Below, one piece after another: positions 25,163 to 33,418 of a stretch of 64,000 bases of DNA. The stretch is from assembly GCF_016463975.1 (NCBI RefSeq), contig NZ_JAEMNX010000024.1:1-64000 (forward strand), in the 5' to 3' direction. The notes beneath the pieces were generated by a model. The model was not told the DNA's origin. It was given only the letters and a program-made list of their open reading frames with translations, and ran no database searches. Position numbers and translations under genes: made by a program. The DNA is from Marinomonas transparens. Lineage in GTDB: Bacteria > Pseudomonadota > Gammaproteobacteria > Pseudomonadales > Marinomonadaceae. Each line of letters begins with the position of its first letter. Positions within the stretch are counted from its first letter, which is position 1.

Positions 25163-25206
25163 GTCCTAGATCCTCATCAAGAACGTCCTCGAACCTGATC
25201 TAGGAC
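25163..25206. promoter_or_regulatory. Perfect 10-bp inverted repeat in a divergent promoter
   Basis: GTCCTAGATC (25163-25172) and GATCTAGGAC (25197-25206) are exact reverse complements 34 bp apart centre to centre, between the AraC-type gene and the DUF805 gene. A looped or paired regulator site is plausible. Confidence 0.5.
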
Positions 25207-25278
25207 GCGAATCTTTTCTTTGCAAGATACTTTTAAGCCTTCAACACCCCTCGATGGGATTCATCAAAGGAGAAAAGT

Positions 25279-25644
25279 ATGGACTGGTATTTCGACGCTT
25301 GGAAGCGTTATGCGCAATTTTCAGGCACCGCATCACGAGAAGCATTTTGGATGTTCTTTTTAGTGAACTGTTTAGTGTCCGTGGGATTCGTCCTATTGGA
25401 CGTTTTCTTTCACGCATCATGGAGAATGGAAGCGCTTTATAGCCTGCTGATTTTTCTTCCCATGTTGTCTTTAACGGTCAGAAGGTTACATGACACGAAT
25501 CTTTCTGCTTGGTGGTTGCTGGTGGTGTTAATACCTGTAATTGGCATGTTGGTCTTGCTTATTTTATTGGCCTTACCTAGCCAATCAGACAGTGAGCCTC
25601 AGGGCGATTCTGGTATTTATCCACACAACGACAGGACTATTTAA
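25279..25644 (+). CDS. DUF805 membrane protein
   Basis: A 121-residue inner-membrane protein beginning with an amphipathic MDWYFDAWKRYAQFSGTASR segment and then about three or four hydrophobic helices, with the DUF805 signature RRLHDTNLSAWW. The family is widespread and uncharacterised. AAAGGAGAAA precedes the ATG. It is followed 13 bases later by a lipoprotein gene, so the two form an operon divergent from the AraC-like regulator. Confidence 0.88.
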   Translation: MDWYFDAWKRYAQFSGTASREAFWMFFLVNCLVSVGFVLLDVFFHASWRMEALYSLLIFLPMLSLTVRRLHDTNLSAWWLLVVLIPVIGMLVLLILLALPSQSDSEPQGDSGIYPHNDRTI

Positions 25645-25656
25645 AAGGTGAAGAAA

Positions 25657-26223
25657 ATGAAATATGTTAATAACTTACCCCGCTTATCCACCATGTTATG
25701 CCCATTTTTGATGTTTTTAGCGGTTTTTTTCACAATAACGGCCTGTAGCAGCGAAAGTTCACGGGTGAAAAGCGAACCCTTTCAGCCTGATGATATTAAA
25801 GCTGTAGTGCTAATTGAATCACCCAAAGTGGGCACCTTGTTGCAGTTACGAGGCATTGCTGGAAAAGGTGTTCTGATTGCCAGAAAAACACCCAGCAAGC
25901 AGCAAGATGACCTTTGTGTATCGGTTCCTATTCGATTCGCGGCGGGTGACTTTGGTGGCTCTAGCATCAATATTGATTCGGCTGACTCTATTCGTTTAGC
26001 TATCTATTCAGATGAGGTGGCCAATAGGCTTATCTCTGGGGATGAAGTGGTTAGCGAAGACTATCAGGTTACAGATGGCCGTGAAGTAAGGCTTGGCGAC
26101 ATCAAAATTGAATCGGGGTTAACCCTAAGCTATGGCTTTGTGCTTAACCCCGGAGAATGGTCATGGTCTTCTTTGTTTGGGTTGGATCAAGAAGAGGTGA
26201 ATTGTGAGGTGGTTTTTAGCTGA
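25657..26223 (+). CDS. Putative lipoprotein, unknown function
   Basis: A 188-residue protein with a lipoprotein signal ending FTITAC, followed by a Ser-rich SSES tether (Ser at +2, so outer-membrane sorting is expected). The mature part looks like a compact beta domain with no motif I recognise. An upstream GTG (25648) is in frame, but AAGGTG lies 6 bases before the ATG at 25657, favouring the latter. It is cotranscribed with the DUF805 gene and converges closely on a diguanylate cyclase gene. Confidence 0.7.
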   Translation: MKYVNNLPRLSTMLCPFLMFLAVFFTITACSSESSRVKSEPFQPDDIKAVVLIESPKVGTLLQLRGIAGKGVLIARKTPSKQQDDLCVSVPIRFAAGDFGGSSINIDSADSIRLAIYSDEVANRLISGDEVVSEDYQVTDGREVRLGDIKIESGLTLSYGFVLNPGEWSWSSLFGLDQEEVNCEVVFS

Positions 26224-26235
26224 CTTTTTAACCTG

Positions 26236-27591
26236 TTACGCCACCGTGGTGACGCGGTTACGACCATTTTCTTTGGATTGGTAGAGGGCCGCATCGGCAC
26301 GGGTCATTAGGCTGTCTTCTGTTTCACCTAGGTGATATTGGGTTACGCCCATACTGGCAGTGAATTGAGGCAAGTTTTCGGACTGGTAGTGCTCTATGTC
26401 GTGACGAAAGCGCTCAGCTATGTTCGATGCTTCTTCTAAGCCCTGTTGTGTTAATAAAATTGTGAATTCTTCACCGCCCATGCGAAACACCATGTCCGGT
26501 TTGTTTAGGTCTTTCTGTAATAAATTGGCTAATGCTTGTAAGACCTTATCGCCAATTTGGTGGCCGTAGCTGTCATTGACGTTTTTAAAATGATCAATAT
26601 CTAATGAAATTAAGCTAAAGGTTTTATTTTGGTTGGAAAGGTCGATCAATAACTGGATTTGTTCCGACCACTTGTGACGATTATAGACATTGGTCAGTTT
26701 GTCTTTTGTGGCCAGTACAATCAATTGTTCTTCGACTTCTTTGCGGGTGTCCATTTCGTCAGATAGACGGGAGATCATTTTTTTAAGGTCGAGCTCGAGT
26801 TCACCCAATTCATCACTGGGTTGAACGCTATTGTTGTCAGGCCTTGTTATGGGTACCCCTTGCTCTAATGAGGTGTGCAGTAGTTCCACCTGCTGATGAA
26901 TACTATGAATGCGAGTACGAATGACATGCAATACATAGAAGGCAAGCAAAGAGCTTAATAGAAAAGCGCAAATGCCAAGGGCGGTTTCAATGACCATAAA
27001 TTGGCGTTGATGGTTTTCTGTGTAGCGTGTGGCCTCTAAAGTGAGTTGGTTAATTTGTTTTAATATCGTGACTATATTGCTATCCAAGTTAGAGGCTGAG
27101 ACTTCTAGTTCTTCCCAAGCCTTCTCCGATAAGAGGCCTCTTTTTAAGAGGCTTTCAAGCTGCAGCTCAAAGTTCTGATTGCTCTTGGTAAAATCATTAA
27201 TTTCATCGAGTATGAGCTGATATTCGGCTGGCTTAAATTGGATGTTGTTATTATTAAGATTAGAGCTGATTAGCTGAGTGGCTCGGTTGAGTAGGTGGGT
27301 AATGGCTTGATGACGGTCTGAGAAAGATTTAATAGGATTTTGCTCAGCGTTGTTTGTGCCCATTAAAAGACGGAAGCGTTCCATTGAAAGATGTTGTTTT
27401 AGTTGTAGCATTTCTACCTGAGTGATGACTTCGGTTAGGGGGAGGTCAATCTCTGAGACTTCTTTTAACTCGCTATTGATGACTCGAACCTGATAGATGG
27501 AATAACCGATAACAATGAGTAAAAAGCTTAATGATACTGCGAGCACACTACCAATTTTTCGGTTAAGGGAGGCATTAATCCAGTCAAACAT
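26236..27591 (-). CDS. Membrane diguanylate cyclase (GGDEF), paralogue 1
   Basis: A 451-residue protein with a membrane helix at about 15-35, a helical periplasmic sensor region (about 40-195), a second helix (about 203-225), a HAMP-like linker and a C-terminal GGDEF domain. The active motif is FRMGGEEF (GGEEF at 372-376) with an intact SLDIDHFKNVND, so cyclic-di-GMP synthesis is expected. The RxxD inhibitory site five residues before the motif is replaced by NKPD, so product inhibition is probably absent. The start was set by alignment with the neighbouring paralogue, which begins MFDWINASLN. The sensor resembles four-helix-bundle chemoreceptor sensors. Confidence 0.9.
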   Translation of the reverse strand: MFDWINASLNRKIGSVLAVSLSFLLIVIGYSIYQVRVINSELKEVSEIDLPLTEVITQVEMLQLKQHLSMERFRLLMGTNNAEQNPIKSFSDRHQAITHLLNRATQLISSNLNNNNIQFKPAEYQLILDEINDFTKSNQNFELQLESLLKRGLLSEKAWEELEVSASNLDSNIVTILKQINQLTLEATRYTENHQRQFMVIETALGICAFLLSSLLAFYVLHVIRTRIHSIHQQVELLHTSLEQGVPITRPDNNSVQPSDELGELELDLKKMISRLSDEMDTRKEVEEQLIVLATKDKLTNVYNRHKWSEQIQLLIDLSNQNKTFSLISLDIDHFKNVNDSYGHQIGDKVLQALANLLQKDLNKPDMVFRMGGEEFTILLTQQGLEEASNIAERFRHDIEHYQSENLPQFTASMGVTQYHLGETEDSLMTRADAALYQSKENGRNRVTTVA

Positions 27592-27688
27592 AGCGTAAAC
27601 GTCCTGTCTTTTTTTCTTCATGACAAATTTAACTTTACTTCAATTTTGAGATTTAGATAGAGCCAAGGTGTAAAAAAGGCTACTTTGA

Positions 27689-29044
27689 TTACTCCAGCCA
27701 AGTGATGCAATTACGGCCACTTTTCTTTGATTGGTAGAGGGCTTCATCAACACGGGTCATCAGACTGTCTTCTGTTTCGCCTAGGTTATATTCGGTTACG
27801 CCCATACTGGCAGTGAAGGTGGGCAAATTCTCTTCTTGATAGCTTGCTATTTTATTACGTAGCCGTTCAGCAATGGCTGATGCTTCTGCTAGATCTTGCT
27901 GTATTAAAAGCACCATAAATTCTTCACCGCCCATACGGAAGACCATGTCTGTTTTTTTCAGATTCTTTTGCAGTAAGTCCGCTAATCGTTGTAGAACCTT
28001 ATCTCCAACTTGGTGACCATAGGTGTCATTGATTTTTTTAAAGTGGTCAACATCTAATGAGACCAAGCTAAAGGTTTTATCTTGGCTGGCAAAATTGATC
28101 AATAATTGGATTTGTTCTGTCCACTTATGGCGGTTATAGGTATTGGTTAACTTGTCTTTTGTTGCCAGCTGAATAAGCTGCTGCTCGAACTCCTGACGGG
28201 TGTTCATTTCATCAGAAAGGCGAGCAATCATCTTTTTAAGGTCAAGTTCCAGTTCGCTCAATTCATCACTTGCTTTTAGATTGTGGTTGTCAGGTCTGGC
28301 TATTGGACCGCCTTGTTCTAGGGAGGTATGCAGTTGTTCTACCTGTTGGTGAATCTTGTCAATTCGGGAACGCATAACCTGTATGACATAGGCGGCGAGT
28401 AAGGTGCTTAAGATAAAGGCACAAATGCCAAGGCCTGTTTCGACTAGCAAGAAGCTCTGTTGGTGTTCCTCGGTATAACGTGTGGCTTCAAGGGTGAGTT
28501 GGTTAATTTGTTCTAAGATAGAGACAATGTTTTTATCTAAATTGGCTGCTGTTGCTTCTAAATCGGCCCAAACTTCTTCTGATAAGGAAGCTGTACCGAG
28601 CAGGCTCTCAAGTTGTTGCTCAAAACTCTGGTTCACAATAGAGAAGGTATGTATTTCATCGAGTATGCGTTGATATTCTTCGGGTTTAAATTGAATGGTA
28701 TCGTTATTAATATTTGTGCTGACTAACTGGGTGGCCTGGTCAAGCAGGCGAACAATGGTTTGGTGGCGATGTGAAAACGACGCGATAGGGTCTTGTTCTT
28801 CATTGCCTTTGCCCATTAACAAGCGGAAGTGTTCCATGGAAAGGTGCTGCTGCAGCTGTAACATTTCGACTTCCGTAATGACTGAGGTGAGGGGAAGGTC
28901 GACTCTTGATACGTCTTTTAATTCAGCATTGATGGAGCGAACTTGGTAAATGGAATAGCCGATAACGACCAATAAGAAGCTTAATGATACCGCGAGTATA
29001 CTGCCAATTTTTCGGTTAAGAGAAGCATTGATCCAATCAAACAT
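27689..29044 (-). CDS. Membrane diguanylate cyclase (GGDEF), paralogue 2
   Basis: This has the same length (451 residues) and layout as the neighbouring cyclase and is clearly similar from end to end: membrane helix, four-helix sensor region, second helix, HAMP-like linker, GGDEF with FRMGGEEF at 372-376. The sensor differs at many positions, for example HLSMEHFRLLMGKGNEEQ here against HLSMERFRLLMGTNNAEQ there, while the catalytic domain is more conserved. The inhibitory position reads KKTD, again not RxxD. The two genes are 97 bases apart and arose by tandem duplication. Confidence 0.9.
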   Translation of the reverse strand: MFDWINASLNRKIGSILAVSLSFLLVVIGYSIYQVRSINAELKDVSRVDLPLTSVITEVEMLQLQQHLSMEHFRLLMGKGNEEQDPIASFSHRHQTIVRLLDQATQLVSTNINNDTIQFKPEEYQRILDEIHTFSIVNQSFEQQLESLLGTASLSEEVWADLEATAANLDKNIVSILEQINQLTLEATRYTEEHQQSFLLVETGLGICAFILSTLLAAYVIQVMRSRIDKIHQQVEQLHTSLEQGGPIARPDNHNLKASDELSELELDLKKMIARLSDEMNTRQEFEQQLIQLATKDKLTNTYNRHKWTEQIQLLINFASQDKTFSLVSLDVDHFKKINDTYGHQVGDKVLQRLADLLQKNLKKTDMVFRMGGEEFMVLLIQQDLAEASAIAERLRNKIASYQEENLPTFTASMGVTEYNLGETEDSLMTRVDEALYQSKKSGRNCITWLE

Positions 29045-29173
29045 TAGGTAAAATATCCTGAGTATTTTTTTTATCGCAGGCTTAATTTTACGTCACTTTT
29101 GCTTGTCGGACACAGAATAAGTTGTAACGCATTGTAGGGGCGTTTAATAAGCTTGGGTTTTGATGCAGAAAAT

Positions 29174-29223
29174 AAAAAAGCCAGTCCGTTCTCTTACCAT
29201 AAGAGCAACAGGCTGGCCTTTTT
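29174..29223 (-). terminator. Terminator of the amino-acid-type ABC operon
   Basis: AAAAAGCCAGTC pairs with the GGCTGGCCTTTTT side, and an inner GTTCTCTT/AAGAGCAAC stem extends it. On the minus strand a run of T follows. It lies just beyond the ATPase stop codon. Confidence 0.75.
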
Positions 29224-29238
29224 AAGAAGCGAAAAAAC

Positions 29239-29967
29239 TTAAAGCACGGCACCAATAAACTGTTTTAGTTCATCTGTCTGTGGATCGGAAAGCAGGGTTT
29301 TAGAATCGCCTTCTTCCCAGACTTTACCTTGGTGCATGAAGACCACTTTGCTGCCAACGTCACGGGCGAAGTTCATTTCGTGGGTAACGAGTACCAAAGT
29401 CATGCCTTCTTTTGCTAATTGCTCTAGTACTTTAAGCACTTCGCCAACCAGTTCAGGGTCGAGTGCTGAAGTAATCTCGTCACACAGTAGCACCTTAGGC
29501 GACATAGCAAGCGCACGGGCAATGGCCACACGTTGTTGTTGTCCACCAGACAGTTTTTCTGGGTAGCTGTCGAACTTTTCTTCTAGACCGACTTTTAGCA
29601 ACATGGCACGGGCGATTTCTTCCGCCTCCGCTTTGCTTTTTTTCAACACAATGGTCGGTGCTAACATGATGTTTTCGCCCACTGTCATGTGTGGGAATAA
29701 GTTAAAATTTTGGAAAATCATGCCAACACTTAAGGCTAAGCGGCGTACTTGGATGTCTTCTGTAGTGACTTCGTTACCATCAACCGTAATGCCGCCTTGT
29801 TGGTATTCTTCTAAACCATTTATACAACGCAAAAGGGTACTTTTACCTGAACCACTTTTACCGATAATGGAAACCACTTCGCCAGCTTTGATATCAAGAT
29901 CAATGCCTTTAAGGACATGTAAATCGCCATAGTATTTATGGACTTGATGCAGGTTAACGAGAGACAT
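29239..29967 (-). CDS. Polar amino-acid-type ABC transporter ATPase (GlnQ/HisP-like)
   Basis: A 242-residue ATPase with Walker [11 protein letters not shown]-loop [13 protein letters not shown], signature LSGGQQQR, Walker [15 protein letters not shown] and H-loop VTHEM, typical of the PAAT family. The start [14 protein letters not shown] at 29967 overlaps the permease stop by 14 bases. It is the last gene of a receptor-permease-permease-ATPase operon. The operon's location beside ureide genes, and a shared operator, suggest that it imports allantoin, allantoate or a related nitrogen compound rather than a standard amino acid. Confidence 0.9.
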   Translation of the reverse strand: MSLVNLHQVHKYYGDLHVLKGIDLDIKAGEVVSIIGKSGSGKSTLLRCINGLEEYQQGGITVDGNEVTTEDIQVRRLALSVGMIFQNFNLFPHMTVGENIMLAPTIVLKKSKAEAEEIARAMLLKVGLEEKFDSYPEKLSGGQQQRVAIARALAMSPKVLLCDEITSALDPELVGEVLKVLEQLAKEGMTLVLVTHEMNFARDVGSKVVFMHQGKVWEEGDSKTLLSDPQTDELKQFIGAVL

Positions 29968-30604
29968 TGAATTTTTTCTCCAAGTGCTTGCTGTAGAGCG
30001 ACAAAGGGTAACAAAGTGCAAAATAAATAAGTGCGACCAAAGTAAAAACTTTAAAAGGTTCAAACGTTGCATTGTTTAACATGGTGCCGACTTTAGTGAG
30101 TTCGACAAAACCAATCACAGAAGCCAATGCTGTACCTTTAATCACCTGTACGGAAAAGCCAACGGTGGGGGCCGTTGCCACGCGGATGGCTTGCGGCAAG
30201 ATAATATGACGCAAAGTTTGTAGAAAGCTTAACCCTAAGCAGCGGCAAGCTTCCCACTGGCCTTTTGGCAACGTATCGATACAGCCACGCCAAATTTCTA
30301 CCAAAAAAGCACTGGTAAAACAGGTCAGTGATAGAATCGCGGCGCTCCAGGCTGAGATTTCGTATCCCAGCATAGACAAGCCAAAGAAACACAAAAACAT
30401 TTGCATCAATAATGGCGTGCCTTGAAACAGCTCCACATAAATACGTACCACGGTTTGCATGGCCGGATTACGTGTTAAACGCATAGCGGTTAATAGTAGA
30501 GCGACACTTGTCCCACCAATGAAGGCGGCCAATGACAGTAATATTGTCCATTGGGTGGCAAACAGCAAGTTGCTGATAATGTCGTAATTTGAAAATTGAA
30601 TCAT
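29954..30604 (-). CDS. Polar amino-acid-type ABC permease 2
   Basis: A 216-residue HisM/GlnP-like permease with five helices and the EAA loop EACRCLGLSFLQTLRHIILPQAIR. An early NLLFATQWTILLSLAAFIGG segment is characteristic. A GAGGAAGAA precedes the ATG. It is sandwiched between the other permease (24 bases away) and the ATPase (overlapping), showing a tightly coupled operon. Confidence 0.9.
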   Translation of the reverse strand: MIQFSNYDIISNLLFATQWTILLSLAAFIGGTSVALLLTAMRLTRNPAMQTVVRIYVELFQGTPLLMQMFLCFFGLSMLGYEISAWSAAILSLTCFTSAFLVEIWRGCIDTLPKGQWEACRCLGLSFLQTLRHIILPQAIRVATAPTVGFSVQVIKGTALASVIGFVELTKVGTMLNNATFEPFKVFTLVALIYFALCYPLSLYSKHLEKKFNVSR

Positions 30605-30628
30605 TTGTTCTTCCTCATCTTATTTTCC

Positions 30629-31291
30629 TTACTTGATGGCACGATAGGCGAATAAGCGTTTGCCAATGGCGTCAAGAACAAACCTTAAAATGATAGATAA
30701 ACCGAGATACAACAGAGCGGTTACCAAGTAACTTTCAAAGGCACGAAAATTTCGAGATTGAACAAGGTTAGCTGCATAGGTTAAATCGGCGACTGAAATT
30801 TGCGAAATAACGGCCGAACCTAGCATTACGATAATGCATTGGCTCACGAGTGCAGGGTAAATTTTTTCAAAAGCAGGAATAAAAATAATGCGAAATAAAG
30901 TTTGTCTGAAGGTAAGCCCTAACACTTTCGCGGCTTCCACCTGCCCTTTGGAAATGCTGCCTAGGCCGGCACGAATAATTTCTGTGCTGTAAGCACCTAG
31001 GTTAATCGTTAACGCAATGATACTGGCTTCCCATGGTGATAATTTCATACCAATAGCAGGAAGACCGAAAAAGATAAAAAACAGTTGAACAATAAAGGGA
31101 GTATTGCGAATAAGCTCAACATAAGAGGCGACCACACGTTGGCTGACGGTGTTTCCATACTGGCGTATTGCCGCGCAAGTTGTTCCTAGAGCAACGCCTA
31201 AAATGGTTGTCAGTACAGTCAGTTCCACAGTGGTCCGAAGACCACTGAGAAACGTGTCGCTGTATTGCAATAGATCAGAGAAATACAACAT
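30629..31291 (-). CDS. Polar amino-acid-type ABC permease 1
   Basis: A 220-residue partner permease with FLSGLRTTVELTVLTTILGVALG, an EAA loop EAAKVLGLTFRQTLFRIIFIPAFEKIYPAL, and five predicted helices. The pair would form a heterodimeric channel. It starts 9 bases after the receptor gene, with AAGGGTCC ahead. Confidence 0.9.
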   Translation of the reverse strand: MLYFSDLLQYSDTFLSGLRTTVELTVLTTILGVALGTTCAAIRQYGNTVSQRVVASYVELIRNTPFIVQLFFIFFGLPAIGMKLSPWEASIIALTINLGAYSTEIIRAGLGSISKGQVEAAKVLGLTFRQTLFRIIFIPAFEKIYPALVSQCIIVMLGSAVISQISVADLTYAANLVQSRNFRAFESYLVTALLYLGLSIILRFVLDAIGKRLFAYRAIK

Positions 31292-31300
31292 AAAGGACCC

Positions 31301-32092
31301 TTAGGCACCAAAACCTTTTGGTAGCGGCGCTTTTAGCCATTTCATAGAAATGCTGTTTAGCTCGCCACTTGCTAATGCTTTTTTGATTAGCTCATTGACT
31401 TTCGCTTGCAGTGCCACTTCACCTTCCGCTAAACCTATGTAGCAAGGAGAGTCTTTCAGCATGAACTTCGCTTCTGGAGCACGGCTTGGTTGGCGTTTTG
31501 CAATTTCTGTTGCAACCAAGTTACCCGTAGCGATTAGGTTAACCTGACCCGATAAATAAGCAGTAAGGGTTGTGTTGTTGTCTTCAAAACGACGCACATT
31601 AACCGATTTAGGTGCGTATTTTTCTAGCTCCAGATCTTCAACAGAACCACGAGTCACACCAACTGTTTTGTCAGCAAGGTCCGCAATGGCGTCTACACTC
31701 ACATCTTTAGAACCAAATACGCCTAGGAAGAATGGCGCGTAAGGTGTTGAAAAGTCGATGGCTTTTTCACGCTCAGGGTTTTTACCAAGGCTAGAAATAA
31801 CCAGATCTACTTTCTTCGTTTGTAGGTAAGGGATACGGTTTGCACTGGTGACGGGAATAATCGTTAGATCAACACCCATTTCTTTAGCAATGTAGTTGGC
31901 CATATCCACATCAATACCTTGAGGCTTAAGGTCTTTACCGATAGAACCAAATGGTGGGAAATCTTGTGGCACAGCAATACGGATAACTTTACGGTCTTTT
32001 ATGTCTTGTAATACGTCTGCCGTTGCATTGAACGCAGAAAAACAGGCCGCTACAATTAATGTTTTACCTAGAAGTTTTGTTAACTTTTTCAT
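31301..32092 (-). CDS. ABC substrate-binding protein (SBP_bac_3)
   Basis: A 263-residue periplasmic receptor with a signal peptide (to about residue 25, FNATA), IRIAVPQDFPPFGSIGKDLKPQGIDVDMANYIAKEMGVDL, and VDLVISSLGKNPEREKAIDFS, all typical of SBP_bac_3 amino-acid receptors. It is the first gene of the operon, and an RpiR-type operator lies about 63 bases upstream. The ligand is not known; ureides are suggested by context. Confidence 0.9.
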   Translation of the reverse strand: MKKLTKLLGKTLIVAACFSAFNATADVLQDIKDRKVIRIAVPQDFPPFGSIGKDLKPQGIDVDMANYIAKEMGVDLTIIPVTSANRIPYLQTKKVDLVISSLGKNPEREKAIDFSTPYAPFFLGVFGSKDVSVDAIADLADKTVGVTRGSVEDLELEKYAPKSVNVRRFEDNNTTLTAYLSGQVNLIATGNLVATEIAKRQPSRAPEAKFMLKDSPCYIGLAEGEVALQAKVNELIKKALASGELNSISMKWLKAPLPKGFGA

Positions 32093-32440
32093 TTCAGGAT
32101 AATCCTCGTGTTTGGTTTAATGCCTGAAACACAATTAGCAACACCCATGCCAAAATGAAACAAATGTTTCTTAAAGCTGATTCTATGTAACAAAAAGCTG
32201 CAAAACCGATAAAAATTCCCTTACGAAAAATAGGTGAAAGTCGGAATGTTTTGGTGCGTTTGCTTTTTTTGTGCTTGTTTGCAGTGCAATTTTTTTGAGG
32301 TTATGGGTTGTTTGGGCTTTTTTCAGTGCTTTCTTGTGTATCTCGCTGTAAAGCCTGAATCTGAGTTGGCAGTGACGGTGCTTTCTATTATTGTGACGCC
32401 TTCACACCAGTAAAAAATACGGTTTATTTGAGGTTTATAA
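32093..32440. other. Divergent promoter between importer and RpiR gene
   Basis: This 348-base gap has no gene. It contains the RpiR-type palindrome near its left end and AT-rich promoter-like sequence; the rest shows nothing I recognise. Confidence 0.6.
32155..32172. promoter_or_regulatory. RpiR-type operator 1: ATGAAAC-N4-GTTTCTT
   Basis: ATGAAACAAATGTTTCTT lies 63 bases before the importer operon. It is nearly identical in form to a perfect palindrome before the amidase gene, with the same spacing. Both flank the RpiR-family gene, so this is a likely binding site of that regulator. Confidence 0.65.
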
Positions 32441-33259
32441 GTGACGACCAAGCAAGACGTGTTATCTCTGATCGAGAAAAGTTATCCAGACCTATCGCCA
32501 TCGGCTCGATCTATAGCGAACTATTTACAGCAGAACCCATTGGCGATTGTTAGCCAAACGTCTGCTGAAATTGCTGATAACACCAATACCTCAAAAGCGA
32601 CGGTCAGTCGTTTCTTTCGTCAGCTTGGTTACGACTCTCATCAGGGGGCGAAACAGGCGCAACTTGCCATACGAGAAAGCGGAGTGCCTATTTTTACGGA
32701 AGGCGCCTCTTTGGATCAAACTTCTCAAGAGCTCAAAAATCTAGCGTTAACCTTTGAAGGGCTAAGTCCGGAAGTCCTCAATGAGATAAGCCAGCGCCTA
32801 GCCAATGCCAGCCGAGTAACCTTGATCGGTTTTCGAAACGCTTATCCCCTTGCCCTGCATTTTCGTCAGCAATTACAACAAGTACGAAGAATGGTGCGTT
32901 TGTTACCTCAGCCGGGGCAGACATTAGCAGAAGACTTACACGATATTCTAGAGGGCGAAGTGGTCGTGTTGCTGGGCTTTAGAAGACGGACACGAGAGTT
33001 CAAACAGATTGTCTCTGTACTAGAAGGGAAAACCACCATTCTTATTACTGACCCAACTGGACAGGTTTATAACCAACAAGTGTCCCATGTATTGGTTTGC
33101 CACCTTGGCAACGAAAGCCCATTCGATAGCTATGCTGCCCCCATGAGCCTTGTTTCTATGCTGTGTAACCGTGTTTATGGTTATCTCGGTGATACCGCAG
33201 GTCGAAGAACGCAGGCAATTTCGGCTTTGTATGAAAAACTTGATGAGTTAGAACCTTGA
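32441..33259 (+). CDS. RpiR-family transcriptional regulator (HpxU-like)
   Basis: A 272-residue regulator with the RpiR N-terminal HTH (LSPSARSIANYLQQNPLAIVSQTSAEIADNTNTSKATVSRFFRQLGYDS) and a C-terminal SIS domain (residues about 110-240, VTLIGFRNAYPLALHFRQQL and VVVLLGFRRRTREF), which normally binds a sugar phosphate. Klebsiella HpxU, an RpiR protein in a purine/oxamate locus, is a known precedent for non-sugar control. The start is a GTG behind TTGAGGT. It sits between two palindromes of the same form, and probably governs the importer to the left and the amidase operon to the right. Confidence 0.88.
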   Translation: MTTKQDVLSLIEKSYPDLSPSARSIANYLQQNPLAIVSQTSAEIADNTNTSKATVSRFFRQLGYDSHQGAKQAQLAIRESGVPIFTEGASLDQTSQELKNLALTFEGLSPEVLNEISQRLANASRVTLIGFRNAYPLALHFRQQLQQVRRMVRLLPQPGQTLAEDLHDILEGEVVVLLGFRRRTREFKQIVSVLEGKTTILITDPTGQVYNQQVSHVLVCHLGNESPFDSYAAPMSLVSMLCNRVYGYLGDTAGRRTQAISALYEKLDELEP

Positions 33260-33378
33260 ATTAAGTCCATGACCTTCGATCAAGGTGTTGGGTGTTTTCA
33301 CATTTTAAATGTCTGCTTTTATCCTTCGTTTTCAACATGGTAATCTTGCGATCTTATTTTGTTTCAGTTGACATGTGA

Positions 33379-33396
33379 ATGAAACGATTGTTTCAT
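33379..33396. promoter_or_regulatory. RpiR-type operator 2: ATGAAAC-GATT-GTTTCAT
   Basis: ATGAAACGATTGTTTCAT is a perfect palindrome (7-bp arms, 4-base centre) placed 23 bases before the amidase start codon. It shares arms and spacing with the site before the importer operon. The position overlaps the expected promoter, which suggests repression. Confidence 0.75.
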
Positions 33397-33418
33397 ATGT
33401 TCTGACCAAGGGGACCAT

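Noticed and set aside
33285..33310. Short ACCTT/AAGGT hairpin after the RpiR gene as a terminator
   Set aside because: The stem has only five pairs and there is no following T tract.
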